This document shows positions 43,057 to 50,372 of a stretch of DNA of 64,000 bases, piece by piece. The position numbers were made by a program, and so were the translations under genes. The stretch spans positions 558,001 to 622,000 of the forward strand of contig NZ_STGH01000001.1 in NCBI RefSeq assembly GCF_005222785.1, given 5' to 3'. The notes below the pieces were generated by a model. It worked only from the letters and a program-made list of their open reading frames with translations, made no database searches and was not told the DNA's origin. Each line of letters opens with the position of its first letter. Within the stretch, counting starts at the first letter, position 1. The DNA comes from Rhodobacter sp. SY28-1. GTDB lineage: Bacteria; Pseudomonadota; Alphaproteobacteria; Rhodobacterales; Rhodobacteraceae.

Positions 43057-44046
43057 ATGTTCCGCGCACTGGTTCTGGAGAAGGAAGGCGATGCTGCCGT
43101 GGCCCGGGTGCGGGAGCTGGAGGACAGCGCGCTTCCGGTGGGGGATGTGACGGTGGCGGTCGAGTATTCGACGCTGAACTACAAGGACGGTCTGGCGCTG
43201 TCTCCGACCGGCGGGGGGATCGTGCGGGCTTGGCCGCATGTAGCGGGGATCGACTTTGCGGGCGTGGTCGAGGCTTCGGACGATGCCCGCTACAAGCCCG
43301 GTGACAAGGTGGTGCTGACCGGCTGGCGGGTGGGGGAGGTGCATTGGGGCGGGTATGCCCAGAAGGCGCGGGTCAAGGCGGACTGGCTGGTGCCGCTGCC
43401 CCATGGGCTGACGACGCGGGCTGCGATGGCGGTGGGGACGGCGGGGTTCACGGCGATGCTGGCGGTGATGGCGTTGGAGGAGCATGGGCTGACGCCGGCA
43501 AAGGGTGAGGTGCTGGTGACGGGGGCCGCTGGCGGCGTCGGGTCGGTGGCGGTCGCGTTGCTTGCGCGGCTTGGCTACCAGGTCGCGGCGGTGACGGGGC
43601 GGCCGGAGACGGAGGGGTATCTGCGCGACCTTGGGGCCAGCCGGATTGTTCCCCGGGAGGAGCTGGCGGAGACGGTGAAGCGGCCCCTGGAGAGCGAGAC
43701 CTGGGCGGGGTGCGTGGATGCGGTCGGGGGCGCGATGCTGGCGCGGGTGCTGGGGCAGATGAAGTACGGGGGGTCGGTGGCGGCGGTGGGGCTGGCGGGG
43801 GGGGCGGCGCTGCCTGCCTCGGTCATCCCGTTCCTGCTGCGGGGGGTGAACTTGCTGGGGATCGATTCCGTGACGGTTCCTTATGAGCGGCGGGTGCGGG
43901 CCTGGGGGCGGGTGGTGTCGGACCTGCCGATGGAGAAGCTGGAGGCGATGGTGCGGCCTGCGGTGCTGGCGGACCTGCCTGGCTTGGGGGCGGCGATCCT
44001 GAAGGGGGGCGTGCAGGGCCGGGTGGTGGTAGACGTGAACGGGTGA
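43057..44046 (+). CDS. acuI: acrylyl-CoA reductase / MDR quinone oxidoreductase
   Basis: A 329-residue zinc-free medium-chain reductase of the YhdH/AcuI group. EYSTLNYKDGLAL near residue 38, PGIDFAG-like AGIDFAGVVE near 65, GWRVGEVHWGG near 92, TGAAGGVGSVAVALL near 150 and GIDSV near 270 follow the Rhodobacter AcuI pattern as I remember it. AcuI reduces acrylyl-CoA to propionyl-CoA with NADPH, in detoxification of acrylate from DMSP or 3-hydroxypropionate. The ATG at 43057 was chosen over longer in-frame extensions that run into the divergent gene's promoter. Confidence 0.88.
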   Translation: MFRALVLEKEGDAAVARVRELEDSALPVGDVTVAVEYSTLNYKDGLALSPTGGGIVRAWPHVAGIDFAGVVEASDDARYKPGDKVVLTGWRVGEVHWGGYAQKARVKADWLVPLPHGLTTRAAMAVGTAGFTAMLAVMALEEHGLTPAKGEVLVTGAAGGVGSVAVALLARLGYQVAAVTGRPETEGYLRDLGASRIVPREELAETVKRPLESETWAGCVDAVGGAMLARVLGQMKYGGSVAAVGLAGGAALPASVIPFLLRGVNLLGIDSVTVPYERRVRAWGRVVSDLPMEKLEAMVRPAVLADLPGLGAAILKGGVQGRVVVDVNG

Positions 44047-44105
44047 GGTCTGTCCACGCAGGACAGGGTGGAGGCCGCAAGGGATTCCAATGGGTTAGCT
44101 GTGGG

Positions 44106-44123
44106 CGTTAGGGGTTTGTTAAG
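44106..44123. repeat. 18-base repeat, copy 2
   Basis: CGTTAGGGGTTTGTTAAG is the exact reverse complement of 33825-33842. It lies between acuI and the low-GC Ntn-hydrolase pair, so both copies sit at the edge of low-GC segments. Role unknown; see the matching entry. Confidence 0.6.
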
Positions 44124-44169
44124 GGGGTGGGGGCCGAAACCACCACCCCTCTCGGGCGACCACTCCTAG

Positions 44170-44189
44170 CCGTATCTAAGACGATACGG
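44170..44189 (-). terminator. hairpin after the 56-residue ORF
   Basis: CCGTATC and GATACGG form perfect seven-base arms around a six-base loop, 4 bases downstream of the small minus-strand ORF. It may terminate the Ntn-hydrolase operon. There is no clear T-run. Confidence 0.4.
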
Positions 44190-44193
44190 TACC

Positions 44194-44364
44194 CTAGACG
44201 CGGATGTTGGCGAGCGCTTCTTCTAGCGCTTGAGGAATTGGTGCTGGGTCACGCCTCAGGGACCCTGCTTTTGGCTCAACCGGGCGCACTACCATAGGCG
44301 GCAAATCAACATCGCGCTTGGGCATTGGGTCGAACAGCAGGATAGACGAACGATCATTTTGCAT
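44194..44364 (-). CDS. 56-residue protein overlapping the Ntn hydrolase gene
   Basis: The frame starts MQNDRSSILLFDPMPKRDVD, is proline- and charge-rich in the middle, and ends with a short helix (ALEEALANIRV). Its ATG lies 11 bases inside the end of the Ntn hydrolase gene, which implies translational coupling. I see no domain, signal peptide or membrane segment. It could be a partner, inhibitor or substrate of the peptidase. Small size keeps confidence moderate, but composition and placement look protein-coding. Confidence 0.5.
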   Translation of the reverse strand: MQNDRSSILLFDPMPKRDVDLPPMVVRPVEPKAGSLRRDPAPIPQALEEALANIRV

Positions 44365-45202
44365 GGTCAGTCTCCAAAGGATTGAACCGCTGGTCGTAGA
44401 AGTGCTTCCGAGATATCCACTTGAAGCCCTCGTGCTTCGTCACCGCCGAGATATCCACCGCCCCGCCGACCGTGTTTCCGCCCGGGAGGAACTGCACAAA
44501 CTTCTTTGTAGTGTCCACCAAGAACTCGGCCAGTTTGATGGCATCGATCACGGGCATCGCGTCCGACAGAACATTGGCTTGTGAGCGCTGGACGATATGT
44601 CGCAGCAAACCGTCTAGTTTGTCTGGCTCTAGACCGGCGTCTAGAAGCGCTTGCGGAAGCGCTTGGCCGTACCCGAGCAACAAGCGATTTATCGCCTCAG
44701 GCTGGCCACCCCACTCGATAGTCGTTTGATCCTGGGTAGCAACGCAAACCGGGGCTCCGCAGTTCCCGTTCTGGATCTGAATCCGCCAAATTTCACCGAG
44801 TTCTGCATCCGCCGAGTATCCACCGATCCAGTAGTCGAACGTGCCCTGCGGGGCAGGATCCGTCGCTGCAAAGCGCCTTTCGAAGAAGAACCGGCGCGCC
44901 TTTTGCGCCACCTCTTCAATTGTGTAGTTCTCGGGCTCCAACTTCCACTCCGGGTCGTCAGACGCAAACAAACGCCTGAGATCCTTAGACATTGTCGAAA
45001 TTGAAGATGGCCCAAAGTTCCCGATGCCTGCAGTCATGGCGCAAATCGGCAGGCCCTTGTGGAGGTTGAACACCTTGTTGGCGTTCTCATAGATGTTGAT
45101 GATCACTTGGTTCCCGGCTCCATCGACGGCCGACAGTGAAGTGGCGCTATCGGCTGCAAAGACGATGCAGTCGTGCACCTTGACTGCCACACATACCGTC
45201 AT
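44354..45202 (-). CDS. proteasome-like N-terminal-nucleophile hydrolase
   Basis: A 282-residue protein that begins Met-Thr-Val-Cys-Val-Ala-Val, the pattern of a proteasome/HslV-type beta subunit after Met removal. Taking Thr as residue 1, Asp17 falls in VFAADSATS as in proteasome beta chains. NKVFNLHKGLPICAMTAG has a Lys (residue 42) in the role of proteasome Lys33 and the following Ala-Gly. The C-terminal part is longer than HslV and is unassigned. The start at 45202 puts Thr at position 2; an in-frame ATG at 45226 would bury it. It is a distinct Ntn hydrolase and not HslV, since no hslU is present. Lower GC suggests transfer. Confidence 0.72.
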   Translation of the reverse strand: MTVCVAVKVHDCIVFAADSATSLSAVDGAGNQVIINIYENANKVFNLHKGLPICAMTAGIGNFGPSSISTMSKDLRRLFASDDPEWKLEPENYTIEEVAQKARRFFFERRFAATDPAPQGTFDYWIGGYSADAELGEIWRIQIQNGNCGAPVCVATQDQTTIEWGGQPEAINRLLLGYGQALPQALLDAGLEPDKLDGLLRHIVQRSQANVLSDAMPVIDAIKLAEFLVDTTKKFVQFLPGGNTVGGAVDISAVTKHEGFKWISRKHFYDQRFNPLETDHAK

Positions 45203-45282
45203 GATCGGCTCCCAAACTGCTCGCAATGATGCCCGAAGAATCGTGCAGATTCAATGAATTAAAACGATTCTAGCTCAATAGG

Positions 45283-45437
45283 TTAGGTTTCGATGGTTTC
45301 CATCTCGTAAATCGCACCGGCGGAATCTACCAAACGGCGCCTTAGGTCTCGGAGCTCTCCTTCGTCTTTTGGATCGGATACTTGGCGAGTAGCTTCTTTC
45401 GGTGATTGGCTGATCGGACTGGTTTGTGGCGCTATCT
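45283..45437 (-). pseudogene. possible C-terminal gene remnant
   Basis: One minus-strand frame is open for about 50 codons and reads like protein (SPKEATRQVSDPKDEGEL, then an Arg-rich helix and a tail ending ETIET) before a TAA at 45283-45285. No start codon lies in it. It may be the end of a decayed gene near the Ntn hydrolase, or chance. Support is weak. Confidence 0.2.
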
Positions 45438-45474
45438 TCCTGGCCCGGAATCAAGGGCGTAAGCCCGCCGGGCC

Positions 45475-45725
45475 GCGCCCTCCCTCCCCCCGGGAGGGCG
45501 CTCTTGCAGCGGCAGTCTGCCGAACTGCGGTGGGAGGGGTTGAACCATAAAGCGCCTCCCTCGACCGTTGCGGCGCCCGCCCGAGGGAGGGCGCGGCCCT
45601 GTGTTGCTCGGGGTGGTGGGCAAATTGCCCACCCTACGGGGGGCGGGTGGATGGTGCGCAATGAATGCGCACCCTACGCGGGAGGGGCGGCTGGCGATGG
45701 GCGGGGAGTCGGGCTGAAGCCCGAC
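45475..45725. repeat. hairpin-rich repeat array
   Basis: At least five hairpins follow each other. One has ten-base GCGCCCTCCC/GGGAGGGCGC arms (45475-45501). A second lies at 45552-45594. GGTGGGCAAATTGCCCACC is at 45615-45633, GGTGCGCA/TGCGCACC at 45653-45673 and GTCGGGCT/AGCCCGAC at 45708-45725. The last three are each followed by (C)CCTACG, a unit typical of dispersed intergenic repeats. The array sits downstream of the GntR gene. No protein gene is convincing here. Confidence 0.6.
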
Positions 45726-45750
45726 CTACGGGTGCGGCGGAGGTTATAGT

Positions 45751-46395
45751 TCAGGCGGGGGACATGCCGCTGCGGATCGTCGTGGCGGTGCGGAGGTAGT
45801 GGTCGCGGAGGAGCTGTTCGGCCAGCTCGGTGTCGCGGGCGAGGACGGCGTCGGCGATGGCTCCGTGTTCGGCGTCGATGTCGCGTTTCTGCGGGCCGGC
45901 GGCGGTGAGGGCGGGGATGCGGTAGCGCTCGGTCGCGGCGTAGAGGCGTTCGAAGAAGTCGAGAAGCCAGTCCGACCTGCAAGCGGCCAGCAGCGCGCGG
46001 TGGAAGGCGTGGTGGCGGGTTTTCAACTCGTCCACGTCGCCATCCGCGCGACCGGCCTGGCGGCGGAGCGCGTAGAGGGCGGCGACCACGGAGGCCTCCC
46101 ACGCGTCGTCGCCGTGGGCGATGGAGAGGCGGAGCGCCTCGGTTTCCACGAGGAGGCGGGCGTGGAGGGCGTCCTCGAATTCGGCGAGGGAGCGGGCGGA
46201 GACGCGGAAGCCGCGGAGGGATTCGGCGGTGACGAGACGCTCGGCCTGCAGGCGGTTCAGCGCTTCGCGCAGGGGGGAGAAGCCCATGCCGTAACGCTCG
46301 GACAGGTCGGCGAGGCGCAGGGGGCTGTCGGGGGCGAAGCAGCCCTCGACGATGTCCTTGCGCAGGGAAACATAGGCTTTTTCGGCCAGGGTCAT
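45751..46395 (-). CDS. GntR family regulator, FCD subfamily
   Basis: A 214-residue GntR/FadR-type regulator. The N-terminal winged helix has LRLADLSERYGMGFSPLREALNRLQAERLV at about 27-56, and an all-helical FCD ligand domain carries the metal-binding Asp/His pattern (HHAFHRALL near residue 130, EHGAIADAV near 180). It is divergent from the gentisate-type dioxygenase. The palindrome at 46455-46466 is a likely operator, and the same 12 bases recur before the nicX-like gene. The effector is probably an aromatic acid or ring-cleavage product (inference). Confidence 0.9.
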   Translation of the reverse strand: MTLAEKAYVSLRKDIVEGCFAPDSPLRLADLSERYGMGFSPLREALNRLQAERLVTAESLRGFRVSARSLAEFEDALHARLLVETEALRLSIAHGDDAWEASVVAALYALRRQAGRADGDVDELKTRHHAFHRALLAACRSDWLLDFFERLYAATERYRIPALTAAGPQKRDIDAEHGAIADAVLARDTELAEQLLRDHYLRTATTIRSGMSPA

Positions 46396-46454
46396 GGGGG
46401 CATCCTTGTCTGGCGGCGAGTGTAGCCAGAGCAGGTTGACCGTGCAATTCGATA

Positions 46455-46466
46455 ATTTTCGAAAAT
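46455..46466. promoter_or_regulatory. 12-base palindrome, candidate GntR operator 1
   Basis: ATTTTCGAAAAT is a perfect palindrome in the 132-base gap between the GntR gene and the dioxygenase, 62 bases before the dioxygenase start. The identical 12-mer, also followed by NATG, recurs at 50272-50283. GATGGCAACC-type flanks differ, so the shared core stands out. Confidence 0.65.
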
Positions 46467-46527
46467 CATGGTTGCCATCGAAAATATGTGCTGGCATGGT
46501 TGGGGCATCGGAACAGGGAGGGCTGTC

Positions 46528-47649
46528 ATGGCCAGTGGACGCGAGAACCACCGAGAGGATGTGATCGGGCGGGCCAATGTCGAGGATACGCCGGAGCTGT
46601 TGGCCTATTACGAGGAGCTGGAGGGGTTCCATGCGGGGGCCCTGTGGACGGTGGCGAACAAGATCGAGCCGTGGCAGCCGAAGAGCCAGTCGGTGCCGGT
46701 GGTCTGGCGCTATCGCGATCTGCGGGAACATGTGATCCGGTCGGTGGACCTGGTGACGCCGGAAAAGGCGGGGCGGCGGGTGATCTACCTGAACAATCCG
46801 GGGCGGCAGGATGTGGCGGCGGCGGTGGGCTGGATCTACGCGGGGCTGCAGGTGATGAACCCGGGCGAGGTGGCGAGCGCGCACCGCCATTCGGCTTCTG
46901 CGATCCGGTTCATCATGGAGGGGCGCGGGGCGTACACGGTGGTTGATGGCCACAAGATGACGCTGGGGGCGAATGACTTTGTGCTGACGCCGAACGGGAC
47001 CTGGCATGAGCATGGGGTCTCAGAGGACGGGTCGCTGTGTCTGTGGCAGGACGGGCTGGACATCCCCTTCGTCAACGCGATGGAGGCGAATTTCTACGAG
47101 GTGCATCCGGACCTGAACCAGGTGGTCGGGTATGCCGTCGATGATATGACGAAGACCTGGGGCAATCCGGGGCTGACGCCCTATGGCGAGAGTTGGCGCA
47201 AGGGCTATAGCCCGATGTTCAAGTATGAGTGGGCGCCGACCTATGAGGCTTTGGCGAAGTATGCGGGGTGCACGGATGGCAGTCCGTTCGATGGGGTGAT
47301 GATGGAATATGTGAACCCGGTGACGAACGGGCCGGTGATGCAGACGCTGGGGGCGAGCATGCAGATGCTGCGGCCGGGGGAGCATACGCGGGCGCACCGG
47401 CATACGGGGAGCTACCTGTACCATGTGGCCAAGGGGCGGGGGCATTCGATCATCAACGGCAAGCGGTTCGACTGGGCCGAGCGCGACATCTTCTGCGTGC
47501 CCTCCTGGGCCTGGCATGAGCATGTCAACGGCTCGGACCGCGAGGATGCGTGCCTCTTCTGTCTGAACGATCTGCCGGTGATGCGGGCGCTTGGCCTTTA
47601 CCGCGAAGAGGCCTTTGGGGAAAACGGCGGCCAGCAGCCGCTTTTGTAG
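46528..47649 (+). CDS. gentisate 1,2-dioxygenase-type bicupin ring-cleavage dioxygenase
   Basis: A 373-residue bicupin. SAHRHSASAIRFIMEG near residue 115 carries the metal-binding His-x-His. GTWHEHG near 157 and a second cupin with RAHRHTGSYLYHVAKG near 290 and WAWHEH near 330 complete the pattern. This is the gentisate 1,2-dioxygenase / 1-hydroxy-2-naphthoate dioxygenase family, which opens para-dihydroxylated or hydroxylated aromatic acids to pyruvate derivatives. The ATG at 46528 follows AGGGAGG. The next gene encodes a fumarylpyruvate-hydrolase-like protein, supporting a gentisate-type route. The exact ring substrate is open. Confidence 0.88.
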   Translation: MASGRENHREDVIGRANVEDTPELLAYYEELEGFHAGALWTVANKIEPWQPKSQSVPVVWRYRDLREHVIRSVDLVTPEKAGRRVIYLNNPGRQDVAAAVGWIYAGLQVMNPGEVASAHRHSASAIRFIMEGRGAYTVVDGHKMTLGANDFVLTPNGTWHEHGVSEDGSLCLWQDGLDIPFVNAMEANFYEVHPDLNQVVGYAVDDMTKTWGNPGLTPYGESWRKGYSPMFKYEWAPTYEALAKYAGCTDGSPFDGVMMEYVNPVTNGPVMQTLGASMQMLRPGEHTRAHRHTGSYLYHVAKGRGHSIINGKRFDWAERDIFCVPSWAWHEHVNGSDREDACLFCLNDLPVMRALGLYREEAFGENGGQQPLL

Positions 47650-47658
47650 GGAAAGACC

Positions 47659-48582
47659 ATGAAACTGGTGACGTATCGCGCGTCCGTCGAGTGCGCGGCG
47701 AGGCTTGGGGTGATCGAGGGCGATCTGGTCGTCGATGTGGAACGGCTGGCGGAGGGTCAGGGCGAAAGCCTGCCTGTGTCGATGCTGGGGCTGATCGACA
47801 CGGGGCGTCCGGGGCTGGAGACTTTGCGCGCCTGTCTGGAGGCCGCAGGGGGCCACCACAAGCCGGGCTCGGCCACCGCGCTCGCAAATGTGCGGCTGCT
47901 GGCGCCGATCCCACGGCCCCGGAAGAATATCTTCGGCATCGGGTTGAACTATGTCGAGCATGTCGCGGAAAGCGCGGCCTCCTTGGACACCTCGAAGGAC
48001 CTGCCGAAACAGCCGGTGGTGTTTTCCAAGCCGCCGACCTCGGTGATCGGGCCGGGGGATGCGATCGAGCACAATGCGAAGATTACCAAGCAGCTGGACT
48101 GGGAGGTGGAGCTGGCGGTTATCATCGGCACCACGGCCCGGCGCGTCGCGCGCAAGGACGCGCTGGCGCATGTCTTTGGCTATTCGGTGATGATCGACGT
48201 GTCGGCCCGCGACAACCGGCGGGCGGGGCAGTGGATCTTCTCCAAGGGGATGGATAGCTATGCCCCCTTTGGTCCCTGCATCGTGACGGCGGACGAGATC
48301 CCCGATCCTCAGACACTGGACCTGTGGCTGACGGTCAACGGCGTGGAAAAGCAGCGGTCTAACACGCGTCACATGCTGTTCAAGGTCGATGAACTGATCG
48401 CCGACATCTCGACCGGGATCACGCTGGAGCCGGGGGACATCATCGCCAGTGGCACTCCGGAAGGGGTTGGCGCGGGACGGACGCCGCAAGAATGGCTGCA
48501 TCCGGGTGATGTCGTGGTGGGCCATGTGCAGGGGATCGGCACGCTGCGCAATCCGGTGGTGAATTCGACGCCCGAGGATTGA
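47659..48582 (+). CDS. fumarylacetoacetate hydrolase family protein (fumarylpyruvate hydrolase-like)
   Basis: A 307-residue FAH-family hydrolase. IFGIGLNYVEHVAES near residue 93, DWEVELAVIIG near 147 (metal Glu pair), GYSVMIDVSARD near 175, and SGTPEGVGAG near 265 are the family motifs. It would hydrolyse the ring-opened maleyl- or fumarylpyruvate product of the preceding dioxygenase to fumarate or maleate plus pyruvate. It starts 9 bases after the dioxygenase gene, in the same operon. Isomerase or decarboxylase activity is the usual alternative in this family. Confidence 0.88.
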   Translation: MKLVTYRASVECAARLGVIEGDLVVDVERLAEGQGESLPVSMLGLIDTGRPGLETLRACLEAAGGHHKPGSATALANVRLLAPIPRPRKNIFGIGLNYVEHVAESAASLDTSKDLPKQPVVFSKPPTSVIGPGDAIEHNAKITKQLDWEVELAVIIGTTARRVARKDALAHVFGYSVMIDVSARDNRRAGQWIFSKGMDSYAPFGPCIVTADEIPDPQTLDLWLTVNGVEKQRSNTRHMLFKVDELIADISTGITLEPGDIIASGTPEGVGAGRTPQEWLHPGDVVVGHVQGIGTLRNPVVNSTPED

Positions 48583-48630
48583 CCTGCCGGTCCAGTCCTT
48601 TTCATCTGTCCCTAAGTATCCTCTGGGGGT

Positions 48631-48652
48631 CCGGGGGGCGAAGCGCCCCCGG
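48631..48652 (+). terminator. GC-rich hairpin between FAH gene and nitrilase gene
   Basis: CCGGGGGGCG, loop AAG, CGCCCCCGG forms a near-perfect stem with one bulged G. It may attenuate rather than stop transcription, because the nitrilase gene follows on the same strand. The form is common in intergenic repeats of this genome type. Confidence 0.4.
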
Positions 48653-48680
48653 GGCCTCCCATCCATAGCGGAGGCGTCCC

Positions 48681-49610
48681 ATGTCCACCCCCTTTACCGC
48701 AGCCGTGGTCCAGATGGCTTCGGTCCCCTCGGACCCTTTGGCAACTGCCGAGAAAGCCGCCGCCCGTCTGCGTGAGGCTGCCGGAAATGGCGCGCGGCTG
48801 GTGGTCTTCCCCGAGGCGCTGATCGGCGGCTATCCCAAGGGGGCCAGTTTTGGTGCCCCCATCGGGATGCGCAAACCCGAAGGGCGCGAGGCGTTTGCCC
48901 GCTATCACGCCGCAGCAATTGATCTGGACGGGCCGGAGGTCGCCTGTCTGACCGAGGCCTGCGCCGAGACAGGCATGTTCGCCGTGGTCGGCGTAATCGA
49001 ACGCGACAAGGCGACGCTGTATTGCACGGTCCTCTATTTTGACGGTGCGAAGGGGCTGGTCGGCAAGCACCGCAAGCTGATGCCGACGGCAGGGGAGCGG
49101 CTGATCTGGGGCTTTGGCGACGGGTCCACGATGCCTGTCTTCAAGACCGATCTCGGCACCATCGGCGCGGTGATCTGCTGGGAAAACTACATGCCCGCGC
49201 TGCGGATGCACATGTATCACCAGGGGGTGACGCTGTACTGCGCGCCGACGGCGGATGACCGGGACACCTGGCTGCCGACGATGCAGCATGTAGCCATGGA
49301 GGGGCGGACGTTTGTTCTGACCGCGTGTCAGCACATCACCCGCGCGGCCTATGGGGCAGAGCATGAAAGCGCGCTGGGCGATGAGCCTGACCGCGTGATG
49401 ATGCGCGGCGGATCGGCCATCATCTCGCCCATGGGCAAGGTGCTGGCCGGGCCGGATTTCAGCGGCGAGACCATTCTTTATGCTCACATCGACCCTGCGG
49501 ACGTGATGCGGGCGAAGTTCGATTTCGACGTAACCGGCCATTACGCCCGCCCCGATGTGTTCGAGCTGGTGGTGGACACCCGCGCCAAACCTGCCGTGCG
49601 GGAGGTCTGA
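48681..49610 (+). CDS. nitrilase (carbon-nitrogen hydrolase superfamily)
   Basis: A 309-residue nitrilase-superfamily enzyme. The Glu-Lys-Cys triad is visible as Glu45 in FPEALIGGYPKG, Lys132 in KHRKLMPT and Cys166 in ICWENYMP. The Cys-Trp-Glu-Asn form is typical of true nitrilases, which convert a nitrile to its carboxylic acid and ammonia. It is soluble and cytoplasmic. Within this cluster it may release the acid from an aromatic or heterocyclic nitrile, or act as an amidase on a ring-cleavage product. The substrate is unknown. Confidence 0.9.
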   Translation: MSTPFTAAVVQMASVPSDPLATAEKAAARLREAAGNGARLVVFPEALIGGYPKGASFGAPIGMRKPEGREAFARYHAAAIDLDGPEVACLTEACAETGMFAVVGVIERDKATLYCTVLYFDGAKGLVGKHRKLMPTAGERLIWGFGDGSTMPVFKTDLGTIGAVICWENYMPALRMHMYHQGVTLYCAPTADDRDTWLPTMQHVAMEGRTFVLTACQHITRAAYGAEHESALGDEPDRVMMRGGSAIISPMGKVLAGPDFSGETILYAHIDPADVMRAKFDFDVTGHYARPDVFELVVDTRAKPAVREV

Positions 49611-50242
49611 TGCGTTACGATCTGGATCAGGTGCCCGAGCCGATTGCCTACAAGCTGCTGGCGGCAACGGTGATCCCCCGGCCCATCGCCTGGGTGGTGA
49701 CGAAGGGGAGGGACGGCATCAACGCCGCCCCGTATTCGTTCTTCAACGTCATGGGCTCGGCCCCGCCGACGATTGCGCTGGGCCTGATGGCGGCACCCGA
49801 CCTGGGCTTCAAGGACACCGCACTGAACATCCTTGAGACGGGAGAGTTGGTGGTGAACCTTGTGCCGGAACGGCTGGTGCAAGCGATGAACCTGACCTCG
49901 GCCGATGCCCCGCGCGGGGTGGATGAGTTGGCTTTGGCGGGTCTGGCGACGCTGCCCAGCGAGCACATCGCCCCACCCCGGATTGCCGAAAGTCCGGTCG
50001 CCTTTGAATGCCGCGTGCTGTCTTCGGTCGTCACCGGGCCGTGCCAGACCGTGGTGATCGGCCGAGTGCTGGCGGTGCATATCGAGGACCGCTACCTCAA
50101 GAACCCCGAGCGCGCGCATATCGACACCGACGCGCTGGACCTTGTCGCCCGCAGTTTCGGTTCGGAATACATCCGCAGCCACGACCGGTTTGAGCTGCCG
50201 CGCCCGACCTGGGCCGGGCTTCAGGCTGCGGGAAAGGTCTGA
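49610..50242 (+). CDS. flavin reductase-like FMN-binding protein (first of two)
   Basis: A 210-residue split-barrel flavoprotein of the flavin-reductase-like family. IPRPIAWVVT near residue 22, APYSFFNVMGSAPPTIALGL near 40-60 and a C-terminal SFGSEYIRSHDRFELPRP are the visible motifs. It may supply reduced FMN/FAD to an oxygenase, the ACAD-fold protein in the same cluster being the candidate, or be an enzyme on its own. Its ATG overlaps the nitrilase stop (TGATG), so it is cotranscribed. Confidence 0.82.
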   Translation: MRYDLDQVPEPIAYKLLAATVIPRPIAWVVTKGRDGINAAPYSFFNVMGSAPPTIALGLMAAPDLGFKDTALNILETGELVVNLVPERLVQAMNLTSADAPRGVDELALAGLATLPSEHIAPPRIAESPVAFECRVLSSVVTGPCQTVVIGRVLAVHIEDRYLKNPERAHIDTDALDLVARSFGSEYIRSHDRFELPRPTWAGLQAAGKV

Positions 50243-50271
50243 ATCGGCAAGGGTCTATCGAAAGTCGCAGG

Positions 50272-50283
50272 ATTTTCGAAAAT
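50272..50283. promoter_or_regulatory. 12-base palindrome, candidate GntR operator 2
   Basis: ATTTTCGAAAAT lies 90 bases before the nicX-like gene and is identical to 46455-46466. It suggests a second promoter under the same regulator inside the cluster. Assignment is by sequence identity and position. Confidence 0.65.
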
Positions 50284-50372
50284 TATGTTGACAGATTGTC
50301 GCAGGCTCGTGAAACTTTACTCACAAGTTAAGAAATTCGCAAAGCCGCGAATCGTCAACAGGGAACATCGCG

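Noticed and set aside
44354-45202. Ntn hydrolase as HslV
   Set aside because: The protein is much longer than HslV, lacks the TTI start sequence and the adjacent hslU gene, and has an insertion before the Lys33-equivalent.
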